This document shows positions 21,503-31,422 of a stretch of 51,521 bases of DNA, in pieces (position 1 is the stretch's first letter; every line of letters starts with the position of its first letter). Source of the DNA: an uncultured Pelagibacteraceae bacterium (GTDB lineage: Bacteria > Pseudomonadota > Alphaproteobacteria > Pelagibacterales > Pelagibacteraceae); the NCBI GenBank assembly GCA_902540595.1, contig CACBNI010000009.1, forward strand, positions 1 through 51,521. Reading direction: 5' to 3'. A program made the translations under genes and the position numbers. The notes under the pieces were generated by a model. That model worked only from the letters and a program-made list of their open reading frames with translations. It searched no databases and was not told the DNA's origin.

Positions 21503-21963
21503 TATTTATTTAATAGATCTTTGATCATCGGGCCTGCTTTAGTAAAATCAATTTCATCCGAATGGGTTTTCTTTAGCTCACCCATTACTTTGCCCATATC
21601 TTTAATTGAATTAGCACCCACTTTAGCAATTAAATCTTCACAGATTTTTTTAGTTTCCTCTTCTCCAAGTTGCTTTGGGAGAAATCCTGTTAAAATATTA
21701 TACTCATTTTGTTCAATTTCTAACAAATCAGTTCGATTATTTTTTTTGTAAATATCAATCGATTCGACTCGTTGTTTTACCATTTTTTTCAAAAGCTTCT
21801 TAATGTCTTCATCGTCTGTATCTTTTTTATTAGGTCCAGATCGGTTGACTATGTCTAGATCCTTAATGGATGACAATATTAACCTATAGGTTGATATTTT
21901 ATTTTTGTCTTTTGATTTAAGAGCAGTTTTATATTCGTTTTCGATAGTATCTTTTAAAGGCAT
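21502..21963 (-). CDS. GatB/YqeY domain protein
   Basis: A 153-residue protein with the YqeY pattern: YKTALKSKDKNKISTYRLIL, KKMVKQRVESIDIYKKNNR, ILTGFLPKQLGEEE, GANSIKDMGKVMGELKK. YqeY resembles the tRNA-binding tail of GatB and is often encoded beside dnaG and rpoD, as here; its function is not established. It shares one base with dnaG and is divergent from carA. Confidence 0.93.
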   Translation of the reverse strand: MPLKDTIENEYKTALKSKDKNKISTYRLILSSIKDLDIVNRSGPNKKDTDDEDIKKLLKKMVKQRVESIDIYKKNNRTDLLEIEQNEYNILTGFLPKQLGEEETKKICEDLIAKVGANSIKDMGKVMGELKKTHSDEIDFTKAGPMIKDLLNK

Positions 21964-22091
21964 AATTTTTTTGAATTTACTGCAAAGAAATAATTCTTCA
22001 AAAGAAAAATTGTTTTTTTACAATTTTATAATACATCTCTGTTGCGATAATAAAGCAATTATTGTATTAACCTTTAACTCATGAGTTGTAA

Positions 22092-23285
22092 TTGATCAAA
22101 AAAGCAAAAAAAACAAACTCAAAAAATTCACAGATTAATACAGGCGTTTTGGTTCTTGAAAACAAAAAGGTTTTTAAGGGAATTGGGATTGGCTATCAAG
22201 GAGAAGCAACTGGAGAAGTTTGCTTTAATACCTCTTTAACCGGTTACCAAGAAATAATTTCAGATCCATCTTACGCAGGTCAGATTATAAATTTTACTTT
22301 TCCTCATATTGGAAATGTTGGAACTAATAAAGAAGATGTCGAGTCTGATAAAATTTGGACAAGAGGAGTAATCTTTAATTCAGAAATAACTTCTCCTTCA
22401 AATTATAGAGCATTTTTGCATTTAGATGCATGGCTCAAAAAAAATAAAATTGTAGGAATTACAGGTCTGGACACTCGAAGTTTAACAAACTTTATTAGAG
22501 ATAAAGGGGCACCTAAGGGAACAATTGCTTACTCAAAAGACGGAAAGTTTAATGTCAACAAGTTAACGAATTCTACCATTAAATGGAGTGGTTTAAAAAA
22601 CCTTGATCTTGCAGAAACTGTCACAACCGCAAAGAACTACATTTGGAAAGGACTTCAAACTTGGAAGAAAGAAATAGGATATAAAAAGAATACAAAAAAC
22701 CTTTTTCATGTAGTTGCAATTGATTATGGAATAAAAAAAAATATTTTAAGATATTTTTCAGACTTCAAATGCAAAGTAACAGTTGTTTCTTGTAAAACTT
22801 CTGCAGAAAAAATTTTAAATCTTAAGCCAAATGGAATATTTTTATCTAATGGTCCTGGTGATCCAGCAGCTACAGGAAAATACGCGATAGAAATACTTAA
22901 TGAATTAATCAAAAAAAATTTACCTATATTTGGAATTTGTTTAGGTCATCAAATTTTAGCTTTAGCCTTAGGTGGTAAAACAAAAAAAATGAAGTTGGGC
23001 CACAGAGGAGCTAATCATCCTGTTAAAAATTTAGTCCACGATAAAGTAGAAATCACCAGTCAAAATCATGGTTTTGTAGTGGTTGAAGAAACTTTACCTA
23101 AAAAAATTGAAGTAACTCATAAGTCTCTATTTGACAACACCATTGAGGGAATAAGACTTAAAAACAAACCAATATTTTCAGTACAATATCATCCAGAGTC
23201 TAACCCTGGACCACAAGATAGCGTCTACCTCTTTCAAGAATTTATTAACAACATGAAAAAAAATGCCAAAAAGAAAAGATATTAA
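22092..23285 (+). CDS. carA: Carbamoyl-phosphate synthase small subunit
   Basis: Glutaminase subunit that passes ammonia to CarB for carbamoyl phosphate, feeding pyrimidine and arginine synthesis. The N-terminal domain has [21 protein letters not shown]. The class I glutamine amidotransferase domain has FLSNGPGDP, the catalytic GICLGHQ (Cys), and [10 protein letters not shown] (His, Glu). 397 residues, usual length. No in-frame ATG precedes the conserved part, so the start is TTG at 22092. It overlaps carB by 23 bp. Confidence 0.96.
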   Translation: MIKKAKKTNSKNSQINTGVLVLENKKVFKGIGIGYQGEATGEVCFNTSLTGYQEIISDPSYAGQIINFTFPHIGNVGTNKEDVESDKIWTRGVIFNSEITSPSNYRAFLHLDAWLKKNKIVGITGLDTRSLTNFIRDKGAPKGTIAYSKDGKFNVNKLTNSTIKWSGLKNLDLAETVTTAKNYIWKGLQTWKKEIGYKKNTKNLFHVVAIDYGIKKNILRYFSDFKCKVTVVSCKTSAEKILNLKPNGIFLSNGPGDPAATGKYAIEILNELIKKNLPIFGICLGHQILALALGGKTKKMKLGHRGANHPVKNLVHDKVEITSQNHGFVVVEETLPKKIEVTHKSLFDNTIEGIRLKNKPIFSVQYHPESNPGPQDSVYLFQEFINNMKKNAKKKRY

Positions 23286-26200
23286 AAAAATATTAGTTGT
23301 GGGAGCTGGACCCATTATTATTGGTCAAGCATGTGAGTTTGATTACTCGGGTACACAAGCTTGTAAAGCGTTAAAAGATGAGGGTTATAAAGTAATATTA
23401 ATTAACTCAAATCCCGCAACCATTATGACTGATCCAGATGTTGCGGATCAAACTTATATCGAGCCCATAACATTAGAAGTTTTAGAAAAAATACTTATCA
23501 AAGAAAAACCTGATGCAATTCTTCCAACAATGGGTGGTCAAACTGCACTCAATCTTGCAATGGAGGCTGAAAAAAAAGGAATTTTAAAAAAATATAAAAT
23601 TGAACTCATAGGTGCAAATTCTAAAGCAATTGCCAATGCAGAGGATAGAAAAAAATTTAGAAAAAATATGATCGATATTGGTTTAGATTTACCTAAATCT
23701 GAGATTGTCAACAATATCAACCAAGCCTCAAAAGTTTTAAAAAAAATTGGTTTACCTGCAATCATAAGACCTGCATTTACACTTGGAGGTCTTGGGGGTG
23801 GTATTGCTAAAAATAAAAAGGATTACTTAAAAATAATTAAAAGTGGACTACACGAGTCTCCAGTTAGCCAAGTATTAGTAGAAGAATGTTTAGAAGGCTG
23901 GAAAGAATTTGAGATGGAAGTGGTAAGAGATAAAAAAGATAACTGTATTATTATATGTTCTATCGAAAATGTTGATCCTATGGGAATTCATACTGGAGAC
24001 TCAGTAACAGTTGCCCCCGCACTAACCCTTACTGATAAAGAATATCAAGTGATGAGAAATGCTTCCATTGCTTGCCTAAGAAAAATTGGAGTGGAGACAG
24101 GTGGATCCAATGTTCAATTTGCAATCAATCCAAAAAATGGACGAATGGTTGTTATAGAAATGAACCCAAGAGTTTCTAGATCATCGGCACTCGCATCAAA
24201 AGCAACTGGTTTTCCAATTGCAAAAGTTGCAGCAAAACTAGCTGTTGGTTACACCCTGGATGAATTAAAAAACGAAATTACAAAAGTTACGCCAGCATCC
24301 TTTGAGCCTAGCATTGATTATGTGGTAACAAAAATTCCAAGATTTACTTTTGAAAAATTTTCAACCTCTCCAGCAATATTAGGTACCTCAATGAAATCAG
24401 TTGGAGAAGCAATGGCAATTGGTAGAAATTTTAAAGAGTCACTTCAAAAAGCATTGGTTTCTCTTGAAACAGGTTTTTCAGGATTAGATAGAGTGTTTGA
24501 TCTAAATAAAAAGCAAATTGAAAAAAAACTTAAAGAAAATATTCCAAATAAACTTCTTGTAGTTGCTGAAGCATTAAGAAAGAAAATTAACTTAAAAAGA
24601 ATATTTACATTATCTAAAATTGATCCCTGGTTTTTAGAGCAAATTAAAGAAATCGTAGATAATGAAACTATGATCAAAAAGAAAGGATTACCAAAGGATT
24701 TTGCTGAATTTAATAGAATAAAATCAATTGGTTTTTCTGATAAAAAACTTTCTGAATTAACCAAGACTTCTGAGGATATTGTTAGAAGAAAAAGAACAGC
24801 ACTAAAAATTTTTCCTGTATTTAAAAAGGTTGATACTTGTGCTGCTGAATTTAAGTCCTTTACACCTTACATGTATTCTACATATCAACGAAATTTCTCT
24901 CTTAATTCAGAGTGTGAAGCAGATCCCTCTTTAAAGAAAAAAATTATAATTTTAGGAGGAGGTCCTAATAGAATAGGACAAGGTATAGAATTTGATTATT
25001 GCTGCTGTCAGGCAAGTTTTTCATTAAAGGAAGCTGGTTTTGAAACAATCATGATTAATTGTAACCCTGAAACTGTTTCAACCGATTATGACACCAGTGA
25101 CAGACTTTATTTTGAGCCCCTAAAAGAAGAGTATGTTTTTAATATTATTACGAAAGAGCAAGAAAAAGGAAATTTAGTTGGAATTATTGCTCAGTTTGGT
25201 GGGCAAACACCAATTAAACTTGCAAAATTTTTACATGACCACAAACTTCCAATTCTAGGAACTCAGTACACTTCAATAGATTTAGCTGAAGACAGAGATC
25301 GATTTAGAAATTTGTTAAGTAAACTAAAATTAAAACAAGCAGAAAGTGGGATTGCAAAAACATTTAAACAAGCAATACAAATTTCTGAAAAAATTGGTTT
25401 ACCTTTAATGGTAAGACCTTCTTATGTGTTAGGTGGAAGAGCAATGGAAATTGTTCATGAAAAAAGCCAACTTAAAAATTTTGTAGAAGAGGCCTTTAAA
25501 GCTGCTGAGGAAAATCCAATTTTAATCGATAAATTTATTGATCATGCAATGGAGATTGATGTTGATGCCATCTCAGATGGAAAACAAGTTCATGTTGCAG
25601 GGATCATGCAGCACATAGAAGAAGCTGGTATCCACTCTGGGGACTCTGCATGTAGTTTACCTCCCGTATCTATAAAACCATTTTTGATTAAAGAAATTGA
25701 AAATCAAACTAAGAAACTAGCATTAGCTTTAAAAGTTAAAGGTTTTATGAATATTCAATATGCAATTAAAAAAGATGAAATTTATGTAATTGAAGTAAAT
25801 CCTAGAGCAAGTCGAACAGTACCATTTGTATCTAAAGCAAAAGGATTACCCCTTGCAAAAATTGCATCACGTGTAATGGCAGGTGAAAAATTATCAAAAT
25901 TTAATTTAAGAGATAAATCTAAAGGAATGTATGCAGTTAAAGAAGCTGTGTTCCCTTTTAATAAATTTCCAAACAGCGATCTGCTTTTAGGTCCTGAAAT
26001 GAAATCAACAGGTGAAGTAATGGGATTTGATAAAAACTTTGGAATGGCTTTTGCAAAAAGCCAAATAGCCTCTGCTAACTCTTTACCTAAAGATGGATTA
26101 GCGTTTATCTCTTTAAAAGATAGTCACAAAGATGAAGGAATAGGCCTTGCTAAAGAATTAATTAAATTAAAATTTACGCTTTGTGCAACACGTGGAACGG

Positions 26201-26487
26201 CGGAATATATTAGAAAACATGGGATGAGATGTAGAATTATTAATAAAGTCAGTAGTGGCTCACCTCATATAGTAGATGTATTAGACTCTAAAAAAATTGG
26301 TCTAGTTATTAATACTGGTGGCGGAAATACTGAACACAGATTAAATGATGCAATAGCACTAAGAAGAGGAACGCTTAAAAATAAAGTTCCTTATTGCACC
26401 AATATGTCAACAGCACTAGCATGTTTAGAAGCAATCAAGTCACTTAAAACAAAAAAATTAGAAGTTAATTCTCTTCAAGATATATAA
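23263..26487 (+). CDS. carB: Carbamoyl-phosphate synthase large subunit
   Basis: Makes carbamoyl phosphate from bicarbonate, two ATP and ammonia delivered by CarA. The 1074-residue protein has the two homologous ATP-grasp halves (first: [20 protein letters not shown] ... [10 protein letters not shown]; second, near residue 562: [20 protein letters not shown] ... [12 protein letters not shown]), the oligomerisation region between them and the C-terminal MGS-like regulatory domain ([22 protein letters not shown]). Normal length and complete. Overlaps carA, so the two are translationally linked. Confidence 0.97.
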   Translation: MPKRKDIKKILVVGAGPIIIGQACEFDYSGTQACKALKDEGYKVILINSNPATIMTDPDVADQTYIEPITLEVLEKILIKEKPDAILPTMGGQTALNLAMEAEKKGILKKYKIELIGANSKAIANAEDRKKFRKNMIDIGLDLPKSEIVNNINQASKVLKKIGLPAIIRPAFTLGGLGGGIAKNKKDYLKIIKSGLHESPVSQVLVEECLEGWKEFEMEVVRDKKDNCIIICSIENVDPMGIHTGDSVTVAPALTLTDKEYQVMRNASIACLRKIGVETGGSNVQFAINPKNGRMVVIEMNPRVSRSSALASKATGFPIAKVAAKLAVGYTLDELKNEITKVTPASFEPSIDYVVTKIPRFTFEKFSTSPAILGTSMKSVGEAMAIGRNFKESLQKALVSLETGFSGLDRVFDLNKKQIEKKLKENIPNKLLVVAEALRKKINLKRIFTLSKIDPWFLEQIKEIVDNETMIKKKGLPKDFAEFNRIKSIGFSDKKLSELTKTSEDIVRRKRTALKIFPVFKKVDTCAAEFKSFTPYMYSTYQRNFSLNSECEADPSLKKKIIILGGGPNRIGQGIEFDYCCCQASFSLKEAGFETIMINCNPETVSTDYDTSDRLYFEPLKEEYVFNIITKEQEKGNLVGIIAQFGGQTPIKLAKFLHDHKLPILGTQYTSIDLAEDRDRFRNLLSKLKLKQAESGIAKTFKQAIQISEKIGLPLMVRPSYVLGGRAMEIVHEKSQLKNFVEEAFKAAEENPILIDKFIDHAMEIDVDAISDGKQVHVAGIMQHIEEAGIHSGDSACSLPPVSIKPFLIKEIENQTKKLALALKVKGFMNIQYAIKKDEIYVIEVNPRASRTVPFVSKAKGLPLAKIASRVMAGEKLSKFNLRDKSKGMYAVKEAVFPFNKFPNSDLLLGPEMKSTGEVMGFDKNFGMAFAKSQIASANSLPKDGLAFISLKDSHKDEGIGLAKELIKLKFTLCATRGTAEYIRKHGMRCRIINKVSSGSPHIVDVLDSKKIGLVINTGGGNTEHRLNDAIALRRGTLKNKVPYCTNMSTALACLEAIKSLKTKKLEVNSLQDI

Positions 26488-26491
26488 AAAT

Positions 26492-27937
26492 TTAAACATC
26501 AACGATTAGTGTATCTTTAGATCCACCACCTTGAGAACTATTAACAATAGTACTCCCTTTTCTTAGAGCAACTCTTGTCAATCCTCCTGTGCTTACATAA
26601 GTAGTTTTTCCACTTAGCACAAATGGTCTTAAATCAAGATGCCTAGGCTCAATATCATTTTCAGTAATTGTGGGTGCGGTTGAAAGAATTTCAAGCGGTT
26701 GCGCAATGTACTCTCTAGGATTTTTCTTAATTTTGGCAATCACATCATCTCTTTCTTTTTTATCTGCTTTTGGACCTATCATTATTCCATAACCACCTGA
26801 GGCATTAGCAGGCTTCACAACTAACTTAGAAATGTTTTCAATGACATAGTTTCTTTCATTTTTATTGTGACACAAATAGGTTTCTACCTGATTTAAAATA
26901 GGTTGTTCACCAAGATAATAAACAATCATTTTATTAACATAAGAGTAAACTACTTTGTCATCAGCGATCCCTGTGCCTATAGCATTTATAATGCCAACAT
27001 TCCCTTTACGCCAACTTTTAAATAACCCTGGAACACCTATAACTGACTCTTTATTAAATACCTTGGGATCTAAAAAATTATCATCAAGACGTCTGTATAT
27101 GCAATCAACTTTTAGAGGACCCTTTACAGTCTTCATGTAAACAACATCATTTTCAACAAACAAATCTTTTCCTTCTACTAAAGCAATACCCATCTGATCT
27201 GCCAAGAAAGAATGCTCAAAGTATGCAGAGTTATATATACCAGGTGTTAAAACTACCATATGAGGATTCGCAGTTTTTTTTGGAATACACTCAACCATAC
27301 AATTGAATAATTTATTTGTGTACTGGTGAATTGATGCAACTTTATACCTCGTAAACAGTTCAGGAAACACATCTCTCATGACCATTCTATTTTCAAGCAT
27401 ATAAGAAACTCCAGACGGAACTCTTAAATTATCCTCTAAAACTAAATAATCACCATTTGTATTTCTTATTAAATCTACTCCTGAAATATTTGACCAAGCT
27501 TTGTGTTTAGGAGAAAACCCTTCACATTCTTTTATATAATAGGGAGAGTTAAAAATTATTTCTTTTGGAACAACTTTATCTTTGAATATTTTTTTTTGAT
27601 TATAAGCATCATCAATAAACAAATTTAAAGCTTTTACACGTTGTTTTAAACCTTTTGAAACTTTATTCCATTGTGTTTTTGGAATAATTCGTGGAATAAT
27701 ATCAAGAGGCCATTTTTTTTCTTCCGCTCTATTATTCGCAGCATATACTCTAAAATTTATTCCTCTCGCGCTTATTGTGCTTTGGCAATTCTTCTCAATT
27801 TCTTGAAGCTTTTTTTTTCCATATCTCTCTAAGATTGATGAAATGATGGTAGCATGCTTTCGTAGTTTATTATCTTTGGTAAAATAACCATCATAAGCAT
27901 GAGTCGAATTATAGTTTTTCCAAAGCTTAGAAACCAT
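26492..27937 (-). CDS. Circularly permuted ATP-grasp protein (CP_ATPgrasp type)
   Basis: A 481-residue protein of the DUF404/407 circularly permuted ATP-grasp group, expected to form an amide-like bond on an unknown peptide substrate. Signatures: YKKKLQEIEKNC-like start, RGINFRVYA, FNSPYYIKECEGF, VLEDNLRVPSGVSYMLENR, RRLDDNFLDP, GIINAIGTGIADDKVVYSYV, VVKPANASGGYGI and the Arg-rich RHLDLRPFVL with GGLTRVA near the end. Normally linked to an alpha-E protein, a transglutaminase-like protein and the Anbu peptidase; here only Anbu is adjacent, divergently. Confidence 0.88.
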   Translation of the reverse strand: MVSKLWKNYNSTHAYDGYFTKDNKLRKHATIISSILERYGKKKLQEIEKNCQSTISARGINFRVYAANNRAEEKKWPLDIIPRIIPKTQWNKVSKGLKQRVKALNLFIDDAYNQKKIFKDKVVPKEIIFNSPYYIKECEGFSPKHKAWSNISGVDLIRNTNGDYLVLEDNLRVPSGVSYMLENRMVMRDVFPELFTRYKVASIHQYTNKLFNCMVECIPKKTANPHMVVLTPGIYNSAYFEHSFLADQMGIALVEGKDLFVENDVVYMKTVKGPLKVDCIYRRLDDNFLDPKVFNKESVIGVPGLFKSWRKGNVGIINAIGTGIADDKVVYSYVNKMIVYYLGEQPILNQVETYLCHNKNERNYVIENISKLVVKPANASGGYGIMIGPKADKKERDDVIAKIKKNPREYIAQPLEILSTAPTITENDIEPRHLDLRPFVLSGKTTYVSTGGLTRVALRKGSTIVNSSQGGGSKDTLIVDV

Positions 27938-28050
27938 AACTTAATAGTGTTTATTACTTAAATAAAATAAGCAAATGCGTATTGGATATATCTGTTATGC
28001 TTTTAATTGATTATGAAAAAATGTTATAATTTACTAATTATTTAAATGAG

Positions 28051-28776
28051 ATGACTTACTGCATAGGTATTAAAACGAATGAAGGGCTTGTTTTTGCTTC
28101 AGACTCAAGAACTAACGCTGGTTTAGATAATGTAAATATTTATTCTAAAATGATGACTCACGATGTTGGTGATCGAACCATTGTAATTGTAACATCAGGA
28201 AATTTAGGAACATCTCAAGCCGTTTTTAAATCAATTGAAAAAGATTTAAAAAGTTCATCAGGTATAATGAATTTAAATACTTGTAGTGATTTTGAACAAA
28301 TAGCATCTTATGTTGGATCACTAAATATTGAGCACTCAGCACCGCAAGGTATAAATACTGACAACGTTTTGTTAGGTTCTACTTTCATTGTTGGTGGACA
28401 AATCAAAGGACAGCATCATGAATTATATTTAGTTTATCCTCAAGGTAATTACATAAGACCAGCAGATAGTAAACCATACCTTGTAATTGGAGAGGTAAAA
28501 TATGGTAAACCAATTCTTGATAGAGTTATAAAGCCAACTGTTTCAATTGGTGATGCATCACGCTGTGCACTAATTTCAATGGACTCCACATTAAAAAGTG
28601 ACCTTACTGTTGGACCTCCCATAGATTTTGCAGTTCTTAAAAAAGATGCTGATAAACTTTCTACGCTAGAGTGTTTGAATGTTTCAGATGACAATTACGC
28701 AAAGGTTTGTAATCAATGGTCAGAGGGAATTTTTAAAGTTTTTGATTCTTTTCCAAGATTTGATTGGGAAAAATAA
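28051..28776 (+). CDS. Anbu-type proteasome-related peptidase
   Basis: A 241-residue member of the bacterial proteasome homologue family (Ntn hydrolase). After Met removal Thr2 would be the nucleophile: MTYCIGIKTNEGLVFASDSR and TNAGLDNVNIYSKM match Anbu. Further matches are HHELYLVYPQGNYI, YLVIGEVKYGKPILDR and the C-terminal acidic region. Anbu genes usually cluster with ATP-grasp, alpha-E and transglutaminase genes in a presumed peptide-modification pathway. 113 bp separate it from the divergent ATP-grasp gene. Confidence 0.9.
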   Translation: MTYCIGIKTNEGLVFASDSRTNAGLDNVNIYSKMMTHDVGDRTIVIVTSGNLGTSQAVFKSIEKDLKSSSGIMNLNTCSDFEQIASYVGSLNIEHSAPQGINTDNVLLGSTFIVGGQIKGQHHELYLVYPQGNYIRPADSKPYLVIGEVKYGKPILDRVIKPTVSIGDASRCALISMDSTLKSDLTVGPPIDFAVLKKDADKLSTLECLNVSDDNYAKVCNQWSEGIFKVFDSFPRFDWEK

Positions 28777-28778
28777 AA

Positions 28779-29441
28779 TTACTCAACTTTCCAATCCGTT
28801 TCAAAAGTCACATAATTGACTTGCAAACATCGTCTCTCTTTTAGAATTTTCTTTTTTTCCATTCCATGCCAAGTGTTAGGCCCACTCGTAAAAAGATAAC
28901 CATAATTATTTCTATAAGGTAAAGTTTTAACTTTTTCTAACTTATCGTTATAAAAATCTGTACCTAAATCCTCAGACTCATTGGTATTATTAACGAATAT
29001 CAATCCAGACATTAATTTTTCTTTAATATCACAATGAGGTTTTAACCAAAATCCCTCTCTATCACAAATAACTTCAACTCGTACATATGAATTTGATAAG
29101 TCCCTACCAATCATTTCAGAAATAGTTTTATATGTTTCTTTAGATTGTAATTCATTAATAAATTTAACTAAATGTGGAAACTGTGTGGCATTTTCTTTAG
29201 ATACAAAACATCTGAATTTTATTGCTTTACCTCCCGATGCAATACCTTCTCTAAATTCTGCGCTACCACCATCAATTGCCCTTGTTCCATCATATGAAAG
29301 ATTAAGTTTACTTAAATCTGGAATATCTGCTTTGATTATTTCTTCAATTGAGCCTTCACTTAGTGCATCACTATACTCCCAATGATCAAAAGGAATTTTA
29401 TGATTTGTTGAATTATTTTTTATTGAATTTAAAAATGACAT
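28779..29441 (-). CDS. 2-oxoglutarate/Fe(II)-dependent dioxygenase-like protein
   Basis: The 220-residue protein has the iron-binding facial triad in pattern: FWLKPHCDIKEKLMSGLIFVN gives H-x-D, and NTWHGMEKKKILKERRCLQVNYV gives the distal His and the Arg that holds 2-oxoglutarate. This resembles the prolyl-4-hydroxylase-like subgroup. The substrate is unknown; in sugar or peptide clusters such enzymes hydroxylate small molecules. Its ATG touches the end of the ELM1-like gene (shared base), so the two are probably co-transcribed. Confidence 0.8.
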   Translation of the reverse strand: MSFLNSIKNNSTNHKIPFDHWEYSDALSEGSIEEIIKADIPDLSKLNLSYDGTRAIDGGSAEFREGIASGGKAIKFRCFVSKENATQFPHLVKFINELQSKETYKTISEMIGRDLSNSYVRVEVICDREGFWLKPHCDIKEKLMSGLIFVNNTNESEDLGTDFYNDKLEKVKTLPYRNNYGYLFTSGPNTWHGMEKKKILKERRCLQVNYVTFETDWKVE

Positions 29442-30385
29442 TAAAATTGAATTTTCTGTTTTATAAGTTTTGCCACTCTATTCGTTTCATCTAGTTTTTC
29501 ATAGTTCCAATTTTCAACTTCCTCCCCTAGGTTTCTTGTAATATTCAATTCTCTAAATAAGTTTCGAAATCTTTGAAATCTTTTATCATTTTTTTTTGGA
29601 AGAATATTTGCAACATAAATAGGTTTTCCAGTTAATGCAGCCTCTGAAATCATTGAACTAGAGTCACACGTGACTACTATATTTTCTGACATTGCAAGGG
29701 CAGACAAATATGCTTTTTTATCTACATCCATGATTATTGTATGATTTTCTCCAAAAAATTCCTTAGCATAATGAATTGTATTAAGTGGCGTTCTCATTGA
29801 TGGAATAACTACAAGTTGGAAATCATGTTTTTTCATTAATTTATAAAACATTGAAAAAATATGTTTCATGTTTTTTGTAGAATAATCATAATATTTTGTG
29901 GGTCCTCCCATAATTAAAGCCCATATTTTTCTATTATCTTTTTTTATAAAAGATTTTAAATATTCTTTATTTTCAAAAATTTCTTGCTCAGTTAAGTAAT
30001 GAATAGCACCCTTTGTACTGATGACGTTCTCTCCTTCTATAGCATCGTGCTCAGGTGCAACAATAAAATCAAAATGATTATAATCTACTTTTGGATCTTG
30101 AATATGAATATTAAATATTTTTTTATTAGAAATACTTTTTAAGTGAATTGACGGAATAACACTTTTTCTTCCACATGAAATTATTATATCAAAATCTGTT
30201 TGATTTATTTTTTTATAAACACTTTGTGAAATTGGAGAGAGTCTTGGAGGAACGATCTTCCAAATATTATTTGTTTCAACCCTGTAGTGTATGAAGTCAA
30301 TATCAAGAGCTTTTGCTAAGCCCTCTACTTGACTAATCATTCCATGCATGCCCTGAGTTAATAATAAACCTTTTAATTTAGACAT
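29441..30385 (-). CDS. ELM1-like family protein (GT-B fold)
   Basis: The 314-residue protein matches the family named after plant mitochondrial fission factor ELM1, common in alphaproteobacteria: LLTQGMHGMISQVEGLAKAL, IISCGRKSVIPSIHLK, IHIQDPKVDYNHFDFIVAPEHD, ALIMGGPTKYYDY, VVTCDSSSMISEAALTGKP. The layout suggests a glycosyltransferase-like GT-B fold with a C-terminal nucleotide-binding region. The bacterial role is unclear; cell-envelope sugar transfer is plausible. First gene of a two-gene minus-strand unit, divergent from trxB (21 bp apart). Confidence 0.85.
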   Translation of the reverse strand: MSKLKGLLLTQGMHGMISQVEGLAKALDIDFIHYRVETNNIWKIVPPRLSPISQSVYKKINQTDFDIIISCGRKSVIPSIHLKSISNKKIFNIHIQDPKVDYNHFDFIVAPEHDAIEGENVISTKGAIHYLTEQEIFENKEYLKSFIKKDNRKIWALIMGGPTKYYDYSTKNMKHIFSMFYKLMKKHDFQLVVIPSMRTPLNTIHYAKEFFGENHTIIMDVDKKAYLSALAMSENIVVTCDSSSMISEAALTGKPIYVANILPKKNDKRFQRFRNLFRELNITRNLGEEVENWNYEKLDETNRVAKLIKQKIQF

Positions 30386-30406
30386 TTATCACTATATAGC
30401 TTTCAT

Positions 30407-31351
30407 ATGAGTCAAAATCCAACTAAACACACAAAAGTGTTAATAATTGGATCCGGTCCAGCTGGATACACGGCTGCAGTTTATGCTGCTAGGGCAATGT
30501 TGAGTCCTATTTTAGTTTACGGTGCAGAACCAGGCGGACAACTGACAACTACAACAGATGTTGAAAATTTTCCAGGATTTGCAGATGTAATTCAAGGACC
30601 GTGGTTGATGGATCAAATGAAAGAACAAGCGAAAGCAGTTGGAACTGAGATGATAGAAGATCATATTGCATCCGTGAATTTAAAATCACAACCTTTTGAA
30701 GCTGTAGGAGATAGTGGTGAAAAATATACGGCAGACAGCATAATTATATCTACAGGCGCTCAAGCAAGATGGTTAAATATTAAATCAGAACAGGAGTTCA
30801 GAGGGTATGGTGTCTCTGCATGTGCAACATGTGATGGTTTCTTTTTCAAAGATAAAGAAGTTGCAGTAGTTGGCGGTGGAAATGCTGCTGTCGAAGAAGC
30901 AATGTTCCTTACAAAATTTGCATCAAAAGTTAAATTGATACATAGACGTGATAGTTTGCGAGCTGAAAAAATGCTTCAAAAAAAATTAATGGAAAATAAA
31001 AAAATAGAAATTATTTGGGACTCCGTTGTTGAAGATGTAATCGGAGACAATGAGCCTAAAAATGTAAAGGGAATTAAAATTAAAAATGTTAAAACAAATA
31101 GTATTGAGGAAATAAAACTTGATGGGGTATTTATTGCGATTGGTCACGACCCTGCAACCCAGCTTTTTAAAAATCAATTAGAGATGGATAATGAAGGATA
31201 CCTAATTACAAAATCTGATTCAACGGAAACAAATGTTCCAGGTGTTTATGCAGCTGGAGATGTAAAAGACAAAACTTTTAGGCAAGCCGTGACTGCTGCA
31301 GGAATGGGATGTATGGCAGCTTTAGAAGCTGAAAAATTTTTATCACACTAA
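30407..31351 (+). CDS. trxB: Thioredoxin reductase
   Basis: NADPH-dependent flavoenzyme that reduces thioredoxin. The 314-residue protein has an FAD-binding GSGPAGYTAAVYAARA near the start, AEPGGQLTTTTDVENFPG, the redox pair CATCDG near residue 139, an NADPH-binding VVGGGNAAVEEA, and the final FAD motif GVYAAGDVKDKTFRQAVTAA. Normal length. Convergent with the shortened glpD. Confidence 0.95.
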   Translation: MSQNPTKHTKVLIIGSGPAGYTAAVYAARAMLSPILVYGAEPGGQLTTTTDVENFPGFADVIQGPWLMDQMKEQAKAVGTEMIEDHIASVNLKSQPFEAVGDSGEKYTADSIIISTGAQARWLNIKSEQEFRGYGVSACATCDGFFFKDKEVAVVGGGNAAVEEAMFLTKFASKVKLIHRRDSLRAEKMLQKKLMENKKIEIIWDSVVEDVIGDNEPKNVKGIKIKNVKTNSIEEIKLDGVFIAIGHDPATQLFKNQLEMDNEGYLITKSDSTETNVPGVYAAGDVKDKTFRQAVTAAGMGCMAALEAEKFLSH

Positions 31352-31422
31352 AAAATAAACGCGATTGATTTGTAATTACTAATAAGAACAGAAAGCCAAT
31401 TGATAGAATAGTTAAAGAGAGT

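Noticed and set aside
26492..28776. The ATP-grasp/Anbu region as a transferred island
   Set aside because: Composition and spacing match the backbone, and no repeats, integrase or tRNA flank it.
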